A DNA stretch of 64,000 nucleotides from Metamycoplasma auris 15026 (lineage in GTDB: Bacteria > Bacillota_I > Bacilli_A > Mycoplasmatales > Metamycoplasmataceae), in assembly GCF_000367765.1 (NCBI RefSeq), contig NZ_AORI01000012.1:1-64000 (forward strand). The letters are read 5' to 3'. The notes under the pieces are model-generated. The model was not told where the DNA came from, did no database searches, and saw only the letters and a list, made by a program, of their open reading frames with translations. Every line of letters begins with the position of its first letter. Position 1 is the first letter of the stretch. The position numbers were made by a program, and so were the translations under genes. Below are positions 35,382 to 47,742 of this stretch, piece by piece.

Positions 35382-36129
35382 AAACTTCGCCTTCTTTTTC
35401 TTCAAGCATTTCTTTTATATTATTTTTTGCTAAAAGTATAACATTTTTATTTTTGAATTTTAATGTTTCATATCTTAAATTAAAGGATAAAGCAACTTCT
35501 TTTATCTTTTTAATTTTTAGATTTTGATTATTTTCAATAATTAAAATTCCATCAGAAGCTAAAAAGTCAATGTGCTTTTTAATTTTTTCATTTAAAGTGT
35601 CGTTATTATTATTTAAAAGAATAATTAACTGCGCAATAAAATTCAGTTTTTTAGTGTTTTTAATTGCTAAAAAATCTAATTCTTGAAATTCAAGTTGGAT
35701 TTTTTTATTTAATTCCAAATCAATAATACCATTTCAATGAATTTCTTTTTTTGTAAGATTAGCTAAAGAAAGAGCTAAATAATTATTTTTATCTTCTAAA
35801 TAGATGTTTTGGTAGTTATTTAAATAAATAGTATTAATAAGAAAACAAGTAAAAAAATCATCTATAGAATGCGTATAAAATTTTTTAATGCCATCTAAAA
35901 CAATGCCATAGTTAGGATTTCTTTCTTTTAGTTTAGCAATCTCTTCTTCTTGGTTAGGAAGGATATATTTTTTTGTCATTCTTTTTTTATAGATGAAACT
36001 TAGAATTAAAACAATAATAGCAATGCTTAAACCAACAAAAAGCGAAATTAACAAACCTAATCTTACATTTGGTGATAATTTTGAGCTTTTGGTTGCAAAA
36101 ATTGCTGATTGATAAGTTAGTTGGAACAT
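35371..36129 (-). CDS. Membrane-anchored putative methyltransferase-like protein
   Basis: A 252-residue protein with one N-terminal hydrophobic helix (about residues 25-46) and a cytosolic domain. The domain looks like a degenerate class I SAM-dependent methyltransferase: the late motif HIDFLASDGILIIEN and the final strand NVILLAKNN fit, but a glycine-rich motif I is not visible. I recall a mollicute family named BC85_0335 putative methyltransferase with this layout; I could not check it. Position supports the idea: in Bacillus the order alaS-yrrK-yrzB-...-yrrM(methyltransferase)-...-greA is similar. One UGA-coded Trp joins what appear to be two frames. Activity is doubtful. Confidence 0.55.
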
Positions 36130-36144
36130 CCCTAATTTACCTTC

Positions 36145-36465
36145 TTATTTGGTTTCTTCAAATGCTTCGTCATTAAAGTAATTATGCGTAATAATATTAC
36201 CTTCTTTGTCAACTAGGTCATTTTCTTCAAAGAATTTTTCTAGAACATCAAATAAAATGTCAATGATTGCTTCATCTTCAATTTCAATGATTTCGTCCTC
36301 TTTTCTTTGAGCAAAAATTAAAGCTTCATGTGTTGCAAAAACTGCAAAAATATTACCATTTTCTTCTATTTCAAAAACACTATAAATTTTTTCATCATCT
36401 TCAAGAATAATTTCTCTTTCAGCTGAAAAAATGTTGATTTTATTTTTTTTAGTTTCTTTTATCAT
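36145..36465 (-). CDS. DUF1292 (YrzB-like) acidic protein
   Basis: A 106-residue, strongly acidic protein. EREIILEDDEKIYSVFEIEENGNIFAVF and the EDEAIIDILFDVLEKFFEE segment resemble the DUF1292 family. Its place directly after ruvX (2 nt gap) is the same as that of yrzB after yrrK in Bacillus, which supports the call. Role unknown. Confidence 0.75.
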   Translation of the reverse strand: MIKETKKNKINIFSAEREIILEDDEKIYSVFEIEENGNIFAVFATHEALIFAQRKEDEIIEIEDEAIIDILFDVLEKFFEENDLVDKEGNIITHNYFNDEAFEETK

Positions 36466-36467
36466 TA

Positions 36468-36896
36468 CTAATTTATCCTTTTTAAATAATCTTCCAAAAT
36501 CACTTGTGCAGCAATACCATCTTTTAGAGGTTTCATTTTTTTTGTATTATATCCTAAATCAAAAAGAATATTTTGGGCAGCTATTGTGCTTTCTCTTTCG
36601 TCTTGTAAAACAATTGGTATATCAATTTCTTTTTGCAATCTTGCATGAAATTTTTCAACCATAACTGTGCGACTGCTTTTTGATAAATCCATTCTTAAAG
36701 GATATCCTAAAACAATACAATCAATTTCATTTTGATACTGACTCTCATATAAGTAGTGCTTAAGACGCTTAATTACCTCAACAAAATGCCACTGCTCAAA
36801 AAAGAAATTCTCAAGAAAAAAGGCAATTTTAGCTTCTTTATCACTAATTGCAAAGCCACAAGTTTTAACTCCTAAATCAAGGGCAATTTTACGCAT
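36468..36896 (-). CDS. ruvX: Holliday junction resolvase-like RuvX (YqgF)
   Basis: A 142-residue RNase H-fold protein. The first acidic motif is [15 protein letters not shown], the second is VLGYPLRMD, the third is [11 protein letters not shown], and a final Asp lies in [13 protein letters not shown]. YqgF/RuvX has been linked to Holliday junction cleavage and to processing of pre-16S rRNA. Its ATG overlaps the alaS end by 8 nt. RuvX is the usual alaS neighbour in Firmicutes. Confidence 0.92.
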   Translation of the reverse strand: MRKIALDLGVKTCGFAISDKEAKIAFFLENFFFEQWHFVEVIKRLKHYLYESQYQNEIDCIVLGYPLRMDLSKSSRTVMVEKFHARLQKEIDIPIVLQDERESTIAAQNILFDLGYNTKKMKPLKDGIAAQVILEDYLKRIN

Positions 36897-39549
36897 TATT
36901 TATTTCCTTAAGTTTTGCAATTAAGTCTTCTTCATTTAAATTTGTTGTAATTGAACCTTGGGAAACTAAAGGATTTCCACCACCTTTGCCATTGAATTCC
37001 TTTGTAATTTTGTTAAAAATTACTGAAGAATCATGTGTTTTGGATGTCACAAGTAAAAAGTAATTTGTTTCTTTGGTTTGTAAAAATCCTATAACAATTG
37101 CATCTTGGTTATTTTCTCTTAATGCAATTGTTATCTTTCTTAATTGGTTAATATCATTATTACTTACAAAGAAAAATTCCTTGTTATTAATTAATTGTGA
37201 TTGATATTGGGAAATATCAACTGCTTCGCTATTTTTTTGCTTTAGGAATTTTTTGTAATCATTGCGAATTTCTCATTCAATTTCTTCATATTTATCTAAA
37301 AGAGCCTCTTTATCAAAAACACAGTTAGGAATATTTAAATCAAATTCGAATTTATAATCTTCTTTTAAGTCTTGGTTATTTTTTATTAAAGTAAATAAAA
37401 GATTTTGTTTTTCTTTAATTTCATTAGTTAAATATTCATTAACAAGTTCTTTAGAAGTAATTACTCTTAGACGGTATATGCCACTTCCTTTGGAATCCAC
37501 AGAAACAATTTTGAAGTTCTCAATCACACCACTACTTGCAACGTGAGTTCCCCCACACAAATCTTTTGTAATCCCTTCAAATTCCACAACTCTAACTTGG
37601 TTTGCATCATGATATTCAGATTCTTCGATTGTCATATATGCGCCTAGCTCTTGAGCTTTTTTAACAGAAGTAATAATGTAATTTCTTTTAGCATCCATTG
37701 TTATATATTGATTCATAATCTTTTCAATATTACGAAGCTCAGCTTTTGTTGGACGATGATCAAGTCCAAAGTCAAATGTAAAATGGTCAAAGCTAATATT
37801 ACTTCCAAGTTGTTCAATAACATCATTTTTATATGTTTGTCTTAAAGCATGAAACATAATATGTGTTGAACTGTGATTTCTTGCATAATTAATTCTTTTT
37901 TTAGCATCAACATAACAAGAAACTTCCTTATTTTTATCTATTTTTCCTTTAACCATGTGCACATGATTTCAGAATTTATCTTTAAAAACATCAAGAACAA
38001 TGATTTTGTTATTATCTTGTAGAATATATCCAAAATCATGATTTTGTCCACCACTTGTTGCATAAAAAGGAGTCTTATCTAAAATTACATAAGAAATTTC
38101 TTCATCGTTTTTTGTGTTTTTTATTTCATTTTCTTCATCTAATAAATATAGAATTTTGGATTTGGATTCTAAGAAATCGTAACCAATAAAGTCAGATACT
38201 TTATTTGGAATTAAAGCTAAGGAATTAATTACTTTTTGCATACCAGCAACAGCTGCTGACTTAGATTTTTCTTGGTGTTCTTTTAGTTTGGCATTAAATT
38301 CATCAAGATTAATTTCAATATTTTTTTCTTTTAAAATTTCTTGGGTTAATTCAATTGGAAAACCATATGTATCAAACATTTTAAAAGCAATATTGGCATC
38401 AATTTTTTTGTTTTTTTGTAGTTCATTTTCTAACAATTTTTCACCATCTTTGATAGTTTTGGCAAATAACTCTTCTTCTTCTTTGATAATGTTTTCAACA
38501 TTTTTTATATCAATATCATAAATTAGAGTATCTTTAACAGTTTTAACTAATTTATATAAGAAAGATTTTTTCTCAATACCAAGGGATAACCCTGCACGAT
38601 ATGATCTACGAATTAAACGTCTAATGATATAGCCTCTTCCAACATTAGAAGGTTTTACTCCATCATTGATTGCATTAACACTTGCTCTAATATGATCAGC
38701 AATAATTTTAAAAAGGGTGTTAATTTTTGTTTGTTTTATGTCTTTTGTAAAATAGTTATTTATATCATAATGAAATTTTGTTAATGCTTCAATTTCTTTG
38801 ATTATTGGTAAAAATAAGTCAGTATCAAAGTTGGTTGGTGCATCTTGCAATATTGATACAATTCTTTCAAGTCCAGCTCCTGTATCAATATTCTTAGTAA
38901 TTAATTCAGTGTAATTATTTTCTCCATCATTATTAAATTGGGAAAAAACAATATTTCAAATTTCAATATAACGGTCATTTTCAATATCATTTTTTAAAAG
39001 TTCAATGCCGCGACTGTCATATTTATCTCCACGGTCATAAAAAATTTCCGTATCAGGTCCACAAGGACCTTGTCCAACGTCTCAGAAATTTTGTTCTTTT
39101 GTTCCCTTAATTAGATGATCTTCTTTGATGCCAAGTGAAACTCAGCAATCATAAGTTTCCTTATCTTCTTCAAAATATGTTATGTAGATTCTTTCTTTTT
39201 CTAATTTTAAAATACTAAAAATAAATTCATAAGCGTAAGTAATTGCCTCTTTTTTAAAATAATCACCAATTGAAAAATTTCCAAGCATTTCAAAAAAAGT
39301 ATGATGTCTCGAAGTCACACCAACATTTTCAATATCATTAGTTCTAATAGAGGCTTGGGAATTTGTTAGCCTTTTTGCAGGTGGGATTTTTTTGCCACTA
39401 AAATAATCCTTTAATGTTGCTACTCCGGAATTAATTCAAAGTAGCGAAGGGTCATTTTGGGGAATTAGTGATTTCGATTCTACTACTAGATGATTTTTAG
39501 AAGCAAAAAAATCCAACCACATTTTTCTTATTTCTTTGGAAGATAGCAT
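36889..39549 (-). CDS. alaS: Alanyl-tRNA synthetase
   Basis: An 886-residue enzyme of normal full length. The N-terminal class II catalytic core is recognisable from [25 protein letters not shown] and DTGAGLERI. The editing domain retains [11 protein letters not shown] and CGGTH, the four metal ligands needed to clear Ser- and Gly-tRNA(Ala), so editing seems intact. The C-Ala domain carries the [11 protein letters not shown] loop. GAGG precedes the ATG at 39549. mnmA lies 52 nt upstream and ruvX overlaps the 3' end. Confidence 0.97.
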
Positions 39550-39601
39550 AAATTACCTCGCTTGTTTTTTAAATTTAAATGAATTTATTTTTAATTTAAT
39601 T

Positions 39602-40714
39602 TTATAAATAATCTTTTTTAATTCCATTATAAAAGATTTGGTCGATGATAGCAGCGCCTATTACTTTGTTATCTTCATAAATAACAACTTCTTGACCTGG
39701 AGTGACAGCTTCTGTATCTTGATATATAACTTCAATTTGATTATTTTCTAATAATCTTATTTGACATTTAATATCAGCTTGACGGTAGCGAAATTTTGCG
39801 CTTAGATTATCCTTGTTATATTCATTTGCTAATGGATTTCAATTAATGCCAATTAGTTTGTTAGACAATAGATATTCTTTGTGGTCTTCATTAGTAACAT
39901 AAATAACTTTTTTTTCAAGATTATGACCAACTACAAAATATGGTTTTTCATAGCCACCTAGATTAAGCCCTTTTCTTTGACCAATTGTATAATACATAGC
40001 TCCCCTATGTTTACCAACAACTTTTTTAGTATGAATATCAATAATTTCACCGGGCTTTGCTGGAATGTAGTTTTCTAGGAATTGTGTGAATCTTCTTTCT
40101 CCTATAAAACAAATTCCTGTAGAGTCTTTTTTTGAGGCCACTGCTAAATTTAATTTTTTAGCTATTTCTCTAACTTCAGTTTTTTCATAATCTGCTAAAG
40201 GAAAAAGAGTTTTTTCTAGTTGACTATTTGAAAGTTGTGCTAAAAAATAAGATTGGTCTTTGGAGTTATCTTTTGCTTTATACAAAAAACCATCCTTAGT
40301 TTTTGCATAATGTCCCATAGCAATATAGTCAGCATTTAATTTTTCAAAAGCATAATCAGCAAAAGCTTTAAATTTAATATATTTATTGCAAAAAATATCA
40401 GGATTAGGTGTTCTTCCTTTTTTGTATTCGTCAATCAAATATTGGAATACATTATCCCAATATTCTTTTACAAAGTCAATCCGGTGTAACTTAATATTAA
40501 GTTGTTTTGCAACTGCTTGTGCATCTAAATAATCTTGCTCTTGAGGACATATATCATTACTAATATCTTCATTCCCTAAAAAATCATTATTTAGCATGGA
40601 ATCCCAATTACGCATAAAAAGACCTTCAACATCATATCCTTGCTCTTGAAGTAAATATGCACAAACACTTGAGTCAACCCCACCGCTCATTCCTAAAATT
40701 ACTTTTTTTGCCAT
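39602..40714 (-). CDS. mnmA: tRNA-specific 2-thiouridylase
   Basis: A 370-residue MnmA that puts sulfur on U34 of tRNAs for Lys, Glu and Gln. The PP-loop SGGVDSSV starts at residue 10. The catalytic Cys pair appears in [10 protein letters not shown] and [20 protein letters not shown] and the C-terminal barrel also fit. AGGAT precedes the ATG, and a TATAAT box sits about 30 nt upstream. It leads the unit mnmA-alaS-ruvX-DUF1292-methyltransferase-like-greA. Confidence 0.96.
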
Positions 40715-40794
40715 ATTTTATCCTATAAAAATATATAAATTATAAAGTTTTTTTAGCACCTAAAAACCATTTTTTTGCTTTTTAAAAAAGAATT

Positions 40795-40822
40795 AAAAAA
40801 GGAACTCATTATTGAGTCCTTA
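40795..40822 (-). terminator. Terminator after the YitT-like gene
   Basis: The minus-strand hairpin GGACTCA-ataa-TGAGTTCC (one bulge) is followed by six T. The YitT-like stop codon (40820-40822) abuts the hairpin. Confidence 0.65.
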
Positions 40823-42244
40823 ATCAACAAAGGAAGTATCAAATTCCCCTGATATATTATGAATATTAGAAATTGTAATTCAAGCGCTCTTGTCAACTTT
40901 TTTAACTTGTTCTAAGATAATATCTCTTTCGAAAAATAGTGCTACTGTTTCGATCTTACCAAATTCATTATGACTAAAACCACCTACACCATTAAAGATA
41001 TTAAATGGGTGAACATAATTAATTTTCTTAAATTGTTCAGCAATTAATTCTGGATATTTAGAATAAATTTCAATCTTAACTTTTTTGTATTTTGGATAGA
41101 ATTTATTAACTAAAAATGTAAAGATAAATAAGTAAGCTATTGTTCCTAAGATTCTCATTAAAAATAAAGATGAATCCCAAACGTGGCCTGTAATATTTTT
41201 AGTGTATTCTAATGAACCTACAACAATTGTTGAAAATGCTGAGAAACAAATGGAAACTAATAAGAAAGCATTACCAACTGGCTTTTTGTTTTTGTAGGCA
41301 ATATAGTTAGAAATTACTGAAGCTCCTCCTATAGATCCTCTTTGTCTTCAAGCAACAATAGAAGCAAATCCTTCAGCAATTCCCCCTAAAAATGCATACA
41401 CAATTACAGGTCAATTTTGTCCATTATAAACACCATAAAACTTAGTTTTTGTTTCTCCGTTTAGTAGCAATGGAATTAATTGATTAATTTGAATACTATG
41501 AATTGTTTGGCCTTCTTTTAAACTATCTAATATATTTTCTAAATTAGATATAACTGCTTTTAAATCAGTTTGATTAAATTGATTTTTAAAATAAGTAACA
41601 ATTTCTTTTCCAGCTAGACTTAAGTTATTAATTCCTTCATTACTATTAGATTTAATAACATTAATTATATTTTTTAGGTTATCACTTTCAGCATACATTT
41701 TTGTAACAATGCGTGTGTCTAGGCCAAATGGATCTCAATAGTATTTAGCTTGCCCAATTGGATTATAAAGTGAAATTTTTTGGTTAATGAAATTAACAAT
41801 TGGATTAGAACCTCTTCCTGCATATTCAACAAAAACAATTTGGACAATTACTTGGAAAATCATTCAGTAATATGTCACAACCATAAACATCCGCGGATTA
41901 AGTCTTCAGAATGCAAACATTAAAGGTAAATTAACTAAAACATAAAACAAACCATAATATTGGGCAGTAGTTGGTGCTGTAAATGTAATAATTTGTGATA
42001 GTGAAGAAGTTCCTGAAGCAATTGTGGCAGCTTTCTTTAAGAAGACAGTTAAAGCAATGTTATATAAAAATGCACTGACAAACATTCAAAAGATTTTCTT
42101 TGGATATTTTTTTCAAATATTAAGAATATTAACTTGTAGTGGATTAAGGGCAGCAATTCTTTCTTCCTTAAGACGTTTTTTTTCTTCAAGACTTAGTTTC
42201 TTTTTTGCAATTTTTTTATCTAATATTTTTGTTTTTTTCTCCAT
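40820..42244 (-). CDS. YitT/DUF2179-like membrane protein
   Basis: A 474-residue multi-pass membrane protein with about six hydrophobic segments, a Lys-rich cytosolic N-terminus and a central soluble segment of about 140 residues (about 150-290). The segment EGFASIVAWRQRGSIGGASVIS parallels the YitT motif of an arginine followed by STGGTD, and the C-terminal 100 residues fit a diverged DUF2179 domain. The substrate of YitT proteins is unknown. It begins 3 nt after dnaB and is the last gene of the gdpP-rplI-dnaB unit. Confidence 0.75.
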
Positions 42245-42247
42245 TAA

Positions 42248-43693
42248 TTAATCTTCTTTCATTCTTCTTATGCCATCAAGTTGTGATTTTATTTTATCTT
42301 TTGGTTCTTTGTCATAAATAAAGCGGTTATATTCAGGTACAAAAAGAAGCTGTATTGTCTTAGTTGCCCCATGACGGTTTTTGGCTACAATTACATTTGT
42401 TAAAGATGCATGCACTTTATCTTTAGTGCCATATGCAACAATATCTTTTTCTTGCTCACCTGTTTTTTTATTTTTATAATAGTCATCCCGATGTAAAAAG
42501 ACCACACGGTCAGCATCTTGTTCAATTGCCCCAGATTCTCTTAAATCTGAAATTAAAGGTGTTTTATCTTCTCTTTTTTCAACACTTCGACTTAGTTGAC
42601 TTAAAGCAATTACTGGACATTCTAATTCTCTTCCTAATTGTTTTAGAGAACGTGAAATTTTTGCTACTTCAAGTTGTCTATTTTCTTGCGAGCGTTTTGA
42701 TGAATCTCCTATTAATTGCAAATAATCAACAATAACAAGGTCAACTTTTGCATTTCTTGCAAAACGTTTGGAAAGAGTGGATATATCTGAGATGCTTAAA
42801 GTAGCGCGGTCATTGATATAGATTTTTCAATTTGACATCTCTTCAACTGTGTGCATTAAATTTCTTTGGTCTTGGATATCAAGTTCTTTTGTTTTTAGTT
42901 TTGCAATTGAAACAGTAGAATCAATTGCCATCATTCTTTGAACTAATTGGGGATTTGACATCTCTAAACTAAAAAATAAAACTGTTTTCCCTTTTTTTGC
43001 GACATTGTTAGCAATATTTAATGCAAAAGCAGTCTTTCCCATAGCAGGACGTGCTGCTAAAATCATCAAATCCCCTTTGTTAAGTCCCAATAAAACTTCA
43101 TCTAACTCAGGGAAACCAAGTTGCAAGCCCACTCCGATATCACTATCTAGTTTTCTTAGAATTTGTTGCAAAATACTTTCAGCAGTATCACCAATTTTTT
43201 CATATGTGGAATTAATTTCAGAAATATCAATATTAATAAGGGAAAGTTGAATGTGTGAAAGCAAATCTGAAACATCAAATGTTTTGTTTGCTATTGTATC
43301 GCTTACTTCATTTAGTAAATTAGTAAGACAATCAACCTTATATTGGTCAATGATATTTTTTGCATAGATTTCAATTTCTGAATCAAAACCTGGATTTTCC
43401 ATTAAATAAGCAATGTATTCTGAAGAGCTCATCATAAAGGAAGCTACTTGGTCAAATTGCTTTTTTTGTTCTAAATAAGAAATTAAAATTGGCAAATCGA
43501 AGTTTTTTGAATTATTGATAACTTCTGCAATTGCCTCATATAAAATTCGATGGCTAGGAAAATGAAACATTTCAGGACGAATGATTATGCCAATTTTTAC
43601 ATAAGTATCAGGATTGACTAAAAGAAGACCCAATAATGCAACTTCATTATTGGCTATTGCTATCTCTCTTGAACTTAATGAATTATTTTGCAT
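42248..43693 (-). CDS. dnaB: Replicative DNA helicase DnaB
   Basis: A 481-residue hexameric helicase that unwinds DNA at the replication fork. The N-terminal domain (SREIAIANNEVALLGLLL) is followed by the RecA-like motor: Walker A ARPAMGKTAF, H1a FFSLEM, Walker B VDLVIVDYLQL, and the DLRESGAIEQDAD and KNRHGATKT loops near the C-terminus. GGAAAG precedes the ATG. It follows rplI by 22 nt. The order gdpP-rplI-dnaB matches yybT-rplI-dnaC in Bacillus. Confidence 0.97.
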
Positions 43694-43715
43694 CTTTCCT
43701 GCTTTTTCTTATTTT

Positions 43716-44153
43716 TTATTTTTCTTCGAAAATTTCAATTAATAAAATTGCTGTTACTTCTGGGTGTAATTTCACATTAATATAATGTCTTCCAAAAGTA
43801 TTATATGAATCTTTTTCAAGTGCATGTGCACCAATTTTAATGTTATTTTTTAAAAGTTCTCTTTCAATTGCTTTGTTAGTAATTGAACCATGAACGATAT
43901 TTCCATTTGATTTTAAATGGAAATTTAGAGTTAACATTTCAATTTTTTCTTTTAAACTTTTTGCTTTTTCAACTTCGTTTTGATAGTCTTCTGCAATATT
44001 ATGTTTTACTCTTTCTAAATTCGCTAGAGTTTGTTTATTTACAGGTTGTGCATAACCGTTTTTGATTAAAAAGTTTTTTGCAAAACCATCATTAACTTCA
44101 ATGATTTGATTTAATTCATATTTGTCATATTTTTTAATTATTATTACTTTCAT
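43716..44153 (-). CDS. rplI: Ribosomal protein bL9
   Basis: A 145-residue L9. The N-terminal domain (YELNQIIEVNDGFAKNFLIKNGYA) is the conserved rRNA-binding part; a long connecting helix leads to the C-terminal domain (LHPEVTAILLIEI). Its start overlaps the end of gdpP by 10 nt. Confidence 0.96.
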   Translation of the reverse strand: MKVIIIKKYDKYELNQIIEVNDGFAKNFLIKNGYAQPVNKQTLANLERVKHNIAEDYQNEVEKAKSLKEKIEMLTLNFHLKSNGNIVHGSITNKAIERELLKNNIKIGAHALEKDSYNTFGRHYINVKLHPEVTAILLIEIFEEK

Positions 44154-46105
44154 TTTCCCACACTCACAATTGCTTGTCTTAAATTGTCAACAAAGACTTC
44201 AATTTTTTCGTCACTTTCAGCGGCCGCACTACTAAAATGCCCACCGCCATTAACTGCCTCAGCAATAAGTTGCACATTTGTATTAATTCCTCTTGCTGAC
44301 AATTTGTATTTCTTTTGTCCAACTAGCCCACCAATTACAAACGCTGCTTTTCTACCATTAACTCTTAAGATTTCTTCTGCAGCAATAGAAATTACATCAG
44401 GAGAAACTTTGATATCTTTATATGCTAAAAAATATCCTGGTTTGACTTCTTCTAAATTTTCTAGTAACTCAAAAACTTGGCTAAATACTTCTTCATTTAT
44501 TTTTAAGTTATTGACAGAAATAGAAATTTTTGCTCCCCATTTTTCTAATAAGGCTGCTGCTGAAAATGTTTTTGAGGAAGTTTGTTTTTGAAAGTTATTT
44601 GTATCAAGGTAGATACCATCCAATAAACGTTGTGCTGTTTCATTATCTATTTTATCATTGTTATTAGTAATTGCAATAATCTCAGTGACAATTTCAGAAG
44701 CTGAGGATGCTAGGGAATCAATGTATAAATTTTCTTTATAAATAAAATCAGGATTTGTACTTAGACGGTGGTGATCAAGAATAATAATATTTTCTTTTTC
44801 AATGTTTTTAAAAGCGTTTTTATTTTCAATCCGATTTTCTACAGAAGTATCACAAATAACAACAAGTGTTTGGGCATCATTCATAGATGTTGCTTCTGAA
44901 GGACTAATAAAAGCTTGCTTATCAATAGGACTTAGGGCATTATATGATTTTTGGGTTGTTTCATCAAAAGTTTTGTTTTGAATGAAAGCATCTTTACCAA
45001 ATTCTTTAGCTAGTTTATAGATAGCTCATGATGAACCAAGTGCATCTAAATCTGCGTTTTTGTGTCCATATACTATTACTTTAGTAATGTTTTTTGATTT
45101 TAATTTACTAATTAAGATTTTTGCAATGTAAGAGACATTTGTTCTTGACATATCCACATCAATTTCTGATATTGAACCATAAAAACGTGGACTTTCATTT
45201 TTTGTTAAAACAGTAATTTGGTCTCCACCACGAGTTTTAGATTGCAAAATCGCTTCTTTTGCTAATTCATCTAAAACACTAAATTTATAAATACCATAAG
45301 CAAAACCACCAGAAAGAGTAATTGAAATTTGCTTGCTTAGATTTTTAACATTTAAATCTCTAAAAACATCAAAATTATCTTTTTCAAATTGGTCTAGTGT
45401 TTCTTTATTTGTAATGATAAAAAATTGTCCATTTTCATATTGGTGATAAACAATGTTATATTTTTTGGATATCTCATCAAATAAAAGCGCTAAGTTACTA
45501 TAAATTTTATATAAATCTTCTTGAGGTAAAGATACTTGATATAGATTGATATTATCAATATGCAATTCCCCTAAAACTATGGATTGTTTTTTGTAATCAT
45601 TTAATAAATTAGTTTGAAATGTAACATCCTTAACAATCACAATATTTTTTTCAAAATTTACATGAATTGAGTATTCATAATTTTCTTTTTTAAATGCAAA
45701 ATCATAGTTTGATTCATTTCAATCTTTGACGCTAAAAATTTCATTAATATTTTTCCCAATAATTGAACTTCCAAAGCGACTTAAAATAAAAGTTGTCGCT
45801 CAAATAATTTCTCCACTATTTAAAAAAATAAAAATTCCAGTTCCTGATTCACTAATTTCATTTTGAATATATTGACTTAGTGTCCTATTAATAAATAAAG
45901 ATTCTTTTAGAAACTTTTTAATAATGAAAGCACTATAAATTCCTAAGGCTACAATTAAAAATGAATATATTGCAACAATGGGAATTCTTCATTTGCTAGG
46001 AAGCACAAAAATACCTGCAAAAAAGATAATTGTAGGAATAATAAAGAATGCCAATATTTTAATAACAAATATAGCTAATCTTTTTTTATCTTCTTTTGTT
46101 TTCAT
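44144..46105 (-). CDS. gdpP: c-di-AMP phosphodiesterase GdpP-like
   Basis: A 653-residue protein with two N-terminal membrane helices (about 10-33 and 40-62), a PAS-like segment, a degenerate GGDEF domain, and a C-terminal DHH/DHHA1 phosphodiesterase. The DHH motifs are VYGHKNADLDALGSS, ICDTSVENR, LDHHRLS and GGGHFSSAAA. GdpP cleaves c-di-AMP to pApA and thereby tunes potassium and osmotic balance. The stop is 6 nt past an in-frame TGA that would be taken as stop under the standard code. TATAAT 7 nt upstream of the ATG suggests a leaderless message. Confidence 0.92.
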
Positions 46106-46112
46106 AGTTTAA

Positions 46113-46118
46113 ATTATA
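46113..46118 (-). promoter_or_regulatory. -10 box of gdpP-rplI-dnaB unit
   Basis: TATAAT on the minus strand ends 7 nt upstream of the gdpP ATG at 46105. No Shine-Dalgarno sequence is present. Confidence 0.55.
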
Positions 46119-46180
46119 CAAAAAATACATTAAAAAAAGGAATACTAGAAACCTAAGAAATCCCTTAATTTTAATTAAAA

Positions 46181-46222
46181 AAATAACGCGTCTCAAAAAG
46201 ATTTTTAAGAGGCGTTATTTTG
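46181..46222 (-). terminator. Terminator of tsa-ysxC unit
   Basis: The 9-bp stem AAATAACGC (46181-46189) / GCGTTATTT (46212-46220) lies 20 nt past the ysxC stop. Confidence 0.75.
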
Positions 46223-46241
46223 AAAAAGGAAACTAAAAAAA

Positions 46242-46793
46242 CTATAAATTATAATGTTCAATAATATCATTTAGACCAATAGATTTTGAAGATGAGACTA
46301 AAAAGATATTAATTTCTTTTTGAAAACTTAGAGCTTGTTTTTTTACTAAATGACGTTGTGATTGGTTTGCCTTATCTAATTTTGTGACAATGATATCAAA
46401 AGGAATATTTAGACTTTGTATATATTCAATCATTTCCAGATCGATGGCACTAAAACCAATTTTTGCATCAATTAAAAAGCAAACTAATTTCTTACTTTTG
46501 GCATTTCGAAAATAAAAATCAATGATACCAGCAATTTTTTGTTGGTCTTTTTTTGACATTTTAGCATAACCATAACCTGGCAGATCCACAATGATTTTTT
46601 TGTTTGTTGTTTCAAAGTAATTAATTAATCTAGTGCGTCCTGGCGTTGAAGAAGTTTTTGCAATCTTAGTTTTTGATAATGCATTAATTAATGAAGATTT
46701 ACCAACATTTGAACGCCCTCAAAAAATAATTTCTTCATTATTTTCAAGCATTCAATTTTCTTGTGAAGTTGAGCTTTTTATAAATTTTCACAT
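46242..46793 (-). CDS. ysxC: Ribosome-biogenesis GTPase YsxC/EngB
   Basis: A 183-residue small GTPase. G1 is GRSNVGKSS, the G2 threonine is in TSSTPGRTR, G3 is DLPGYGYA and G4 is TKLD. This family acts in assembly of the 50S subunit. The second codon is TGA (Trp), so the standard code hides the true N-terminus; with UGA read as Trp the gene starts at 46793, 4 nt after the tsaD stop. Last gene of the tsaE-tsaB/tsaD/ysxC unit. Confidence 0.93.
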
Positions 46794-46797
46794 TGTC

Positions 46798-47742
46798 TTA
46801 TTTCCTTACTTTTTCATATGCCATTCTAGCAATCATCATAGCATTATCAGTTGTATATTTCATCTCAGGTAAATACACATTTTTATGCAATGTTAAAAAC
46901 ATATTTCTAATTCCCACATTAGCACTAACTCCCCCAGCTAAAACAATCAAATTAGGATTGAATTTGTTAATTGCTTTTTTTAGGGTATTTTTTAAATATA
47001 AAATAACTGTATTTTGAAATTCAGTAGCAATTTGGTTAATGTTTATTTCTTCATTTTTTTGGTTTAAGCTATTAACTCTATTAATAACGGCAGTTTTTAT
47101 ACCACTGAATGAAAAATCAAATTCATTTTCTGTTTTTGGAATGGAAAAATGGTTAGGATATAAATCTTTATTTTCTTGCCAAATTTTATCAATTATAGGG
47201 CCTCCTGGAAAACCTAGATTAAGTTTTCTAGCAATTTTGTCATAAACTTCTCCGACTGCATCATCAAGAGTTTCACCAATAATTTCAAATGAATCTTTTT
47301 TTGAATAAAGCATTAACTGTGAATGCCCTCCTGAAATAAGCAAACAAAGAGTAGGAAATTGCAATTCTTTTTCAATAAAGGCTGAATAAAAATGTCCCTC
47401 CAAATGATTAAGCCCTAAAATTGGTTTTTTATATATCATTGCCATAGTTTGAGCAACTATATATCCAATTTGTAAAGAGCCAATAAGTCCAGGTTCTTTT
47501 GTATAAGCAATATAATCAAAATTCTTGCAAATTTCTTTGTTATCAATTTTAGTTTCAATTAATTCTTTAATTAATATAAGAATATTTTTTACATGCATTC
47601 TAGAAGCCAATTCGGGAATTGTTCCGCCGTATTTTTTATGAATTTCAGTTTGGGTAATTGTTTTCATTCAAAGAGGTTTATTATCTTGCAAAATTGCAAA
47701 CGAAGTGTCATCATGTGATGATTCAATGGCAAAAATTTTCAT
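46798..47742 (-). CDS. tsaD: tRNA threonylcarbamoyltransferase subunit TsaD
   Basis: A 314-residue TsaD, the catalytic subunit for N6-threonylcarbamoyladenosine at A37 of ANN-decoding tRNAs. The family signatures are AIESSHDDTSFAI (start), PELASRMH, HLEGHFYS (metal ligands), LLISGGHSQLM, DDAVGEVYDKIAR and AGGVSANVGIR. Its ATG overlaps the stop of the fused tsaE-tsaB gene in TAATG. A UGA-coded Trp at residue 25 would otherwise suggest a later start. Confidence 0.95.
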
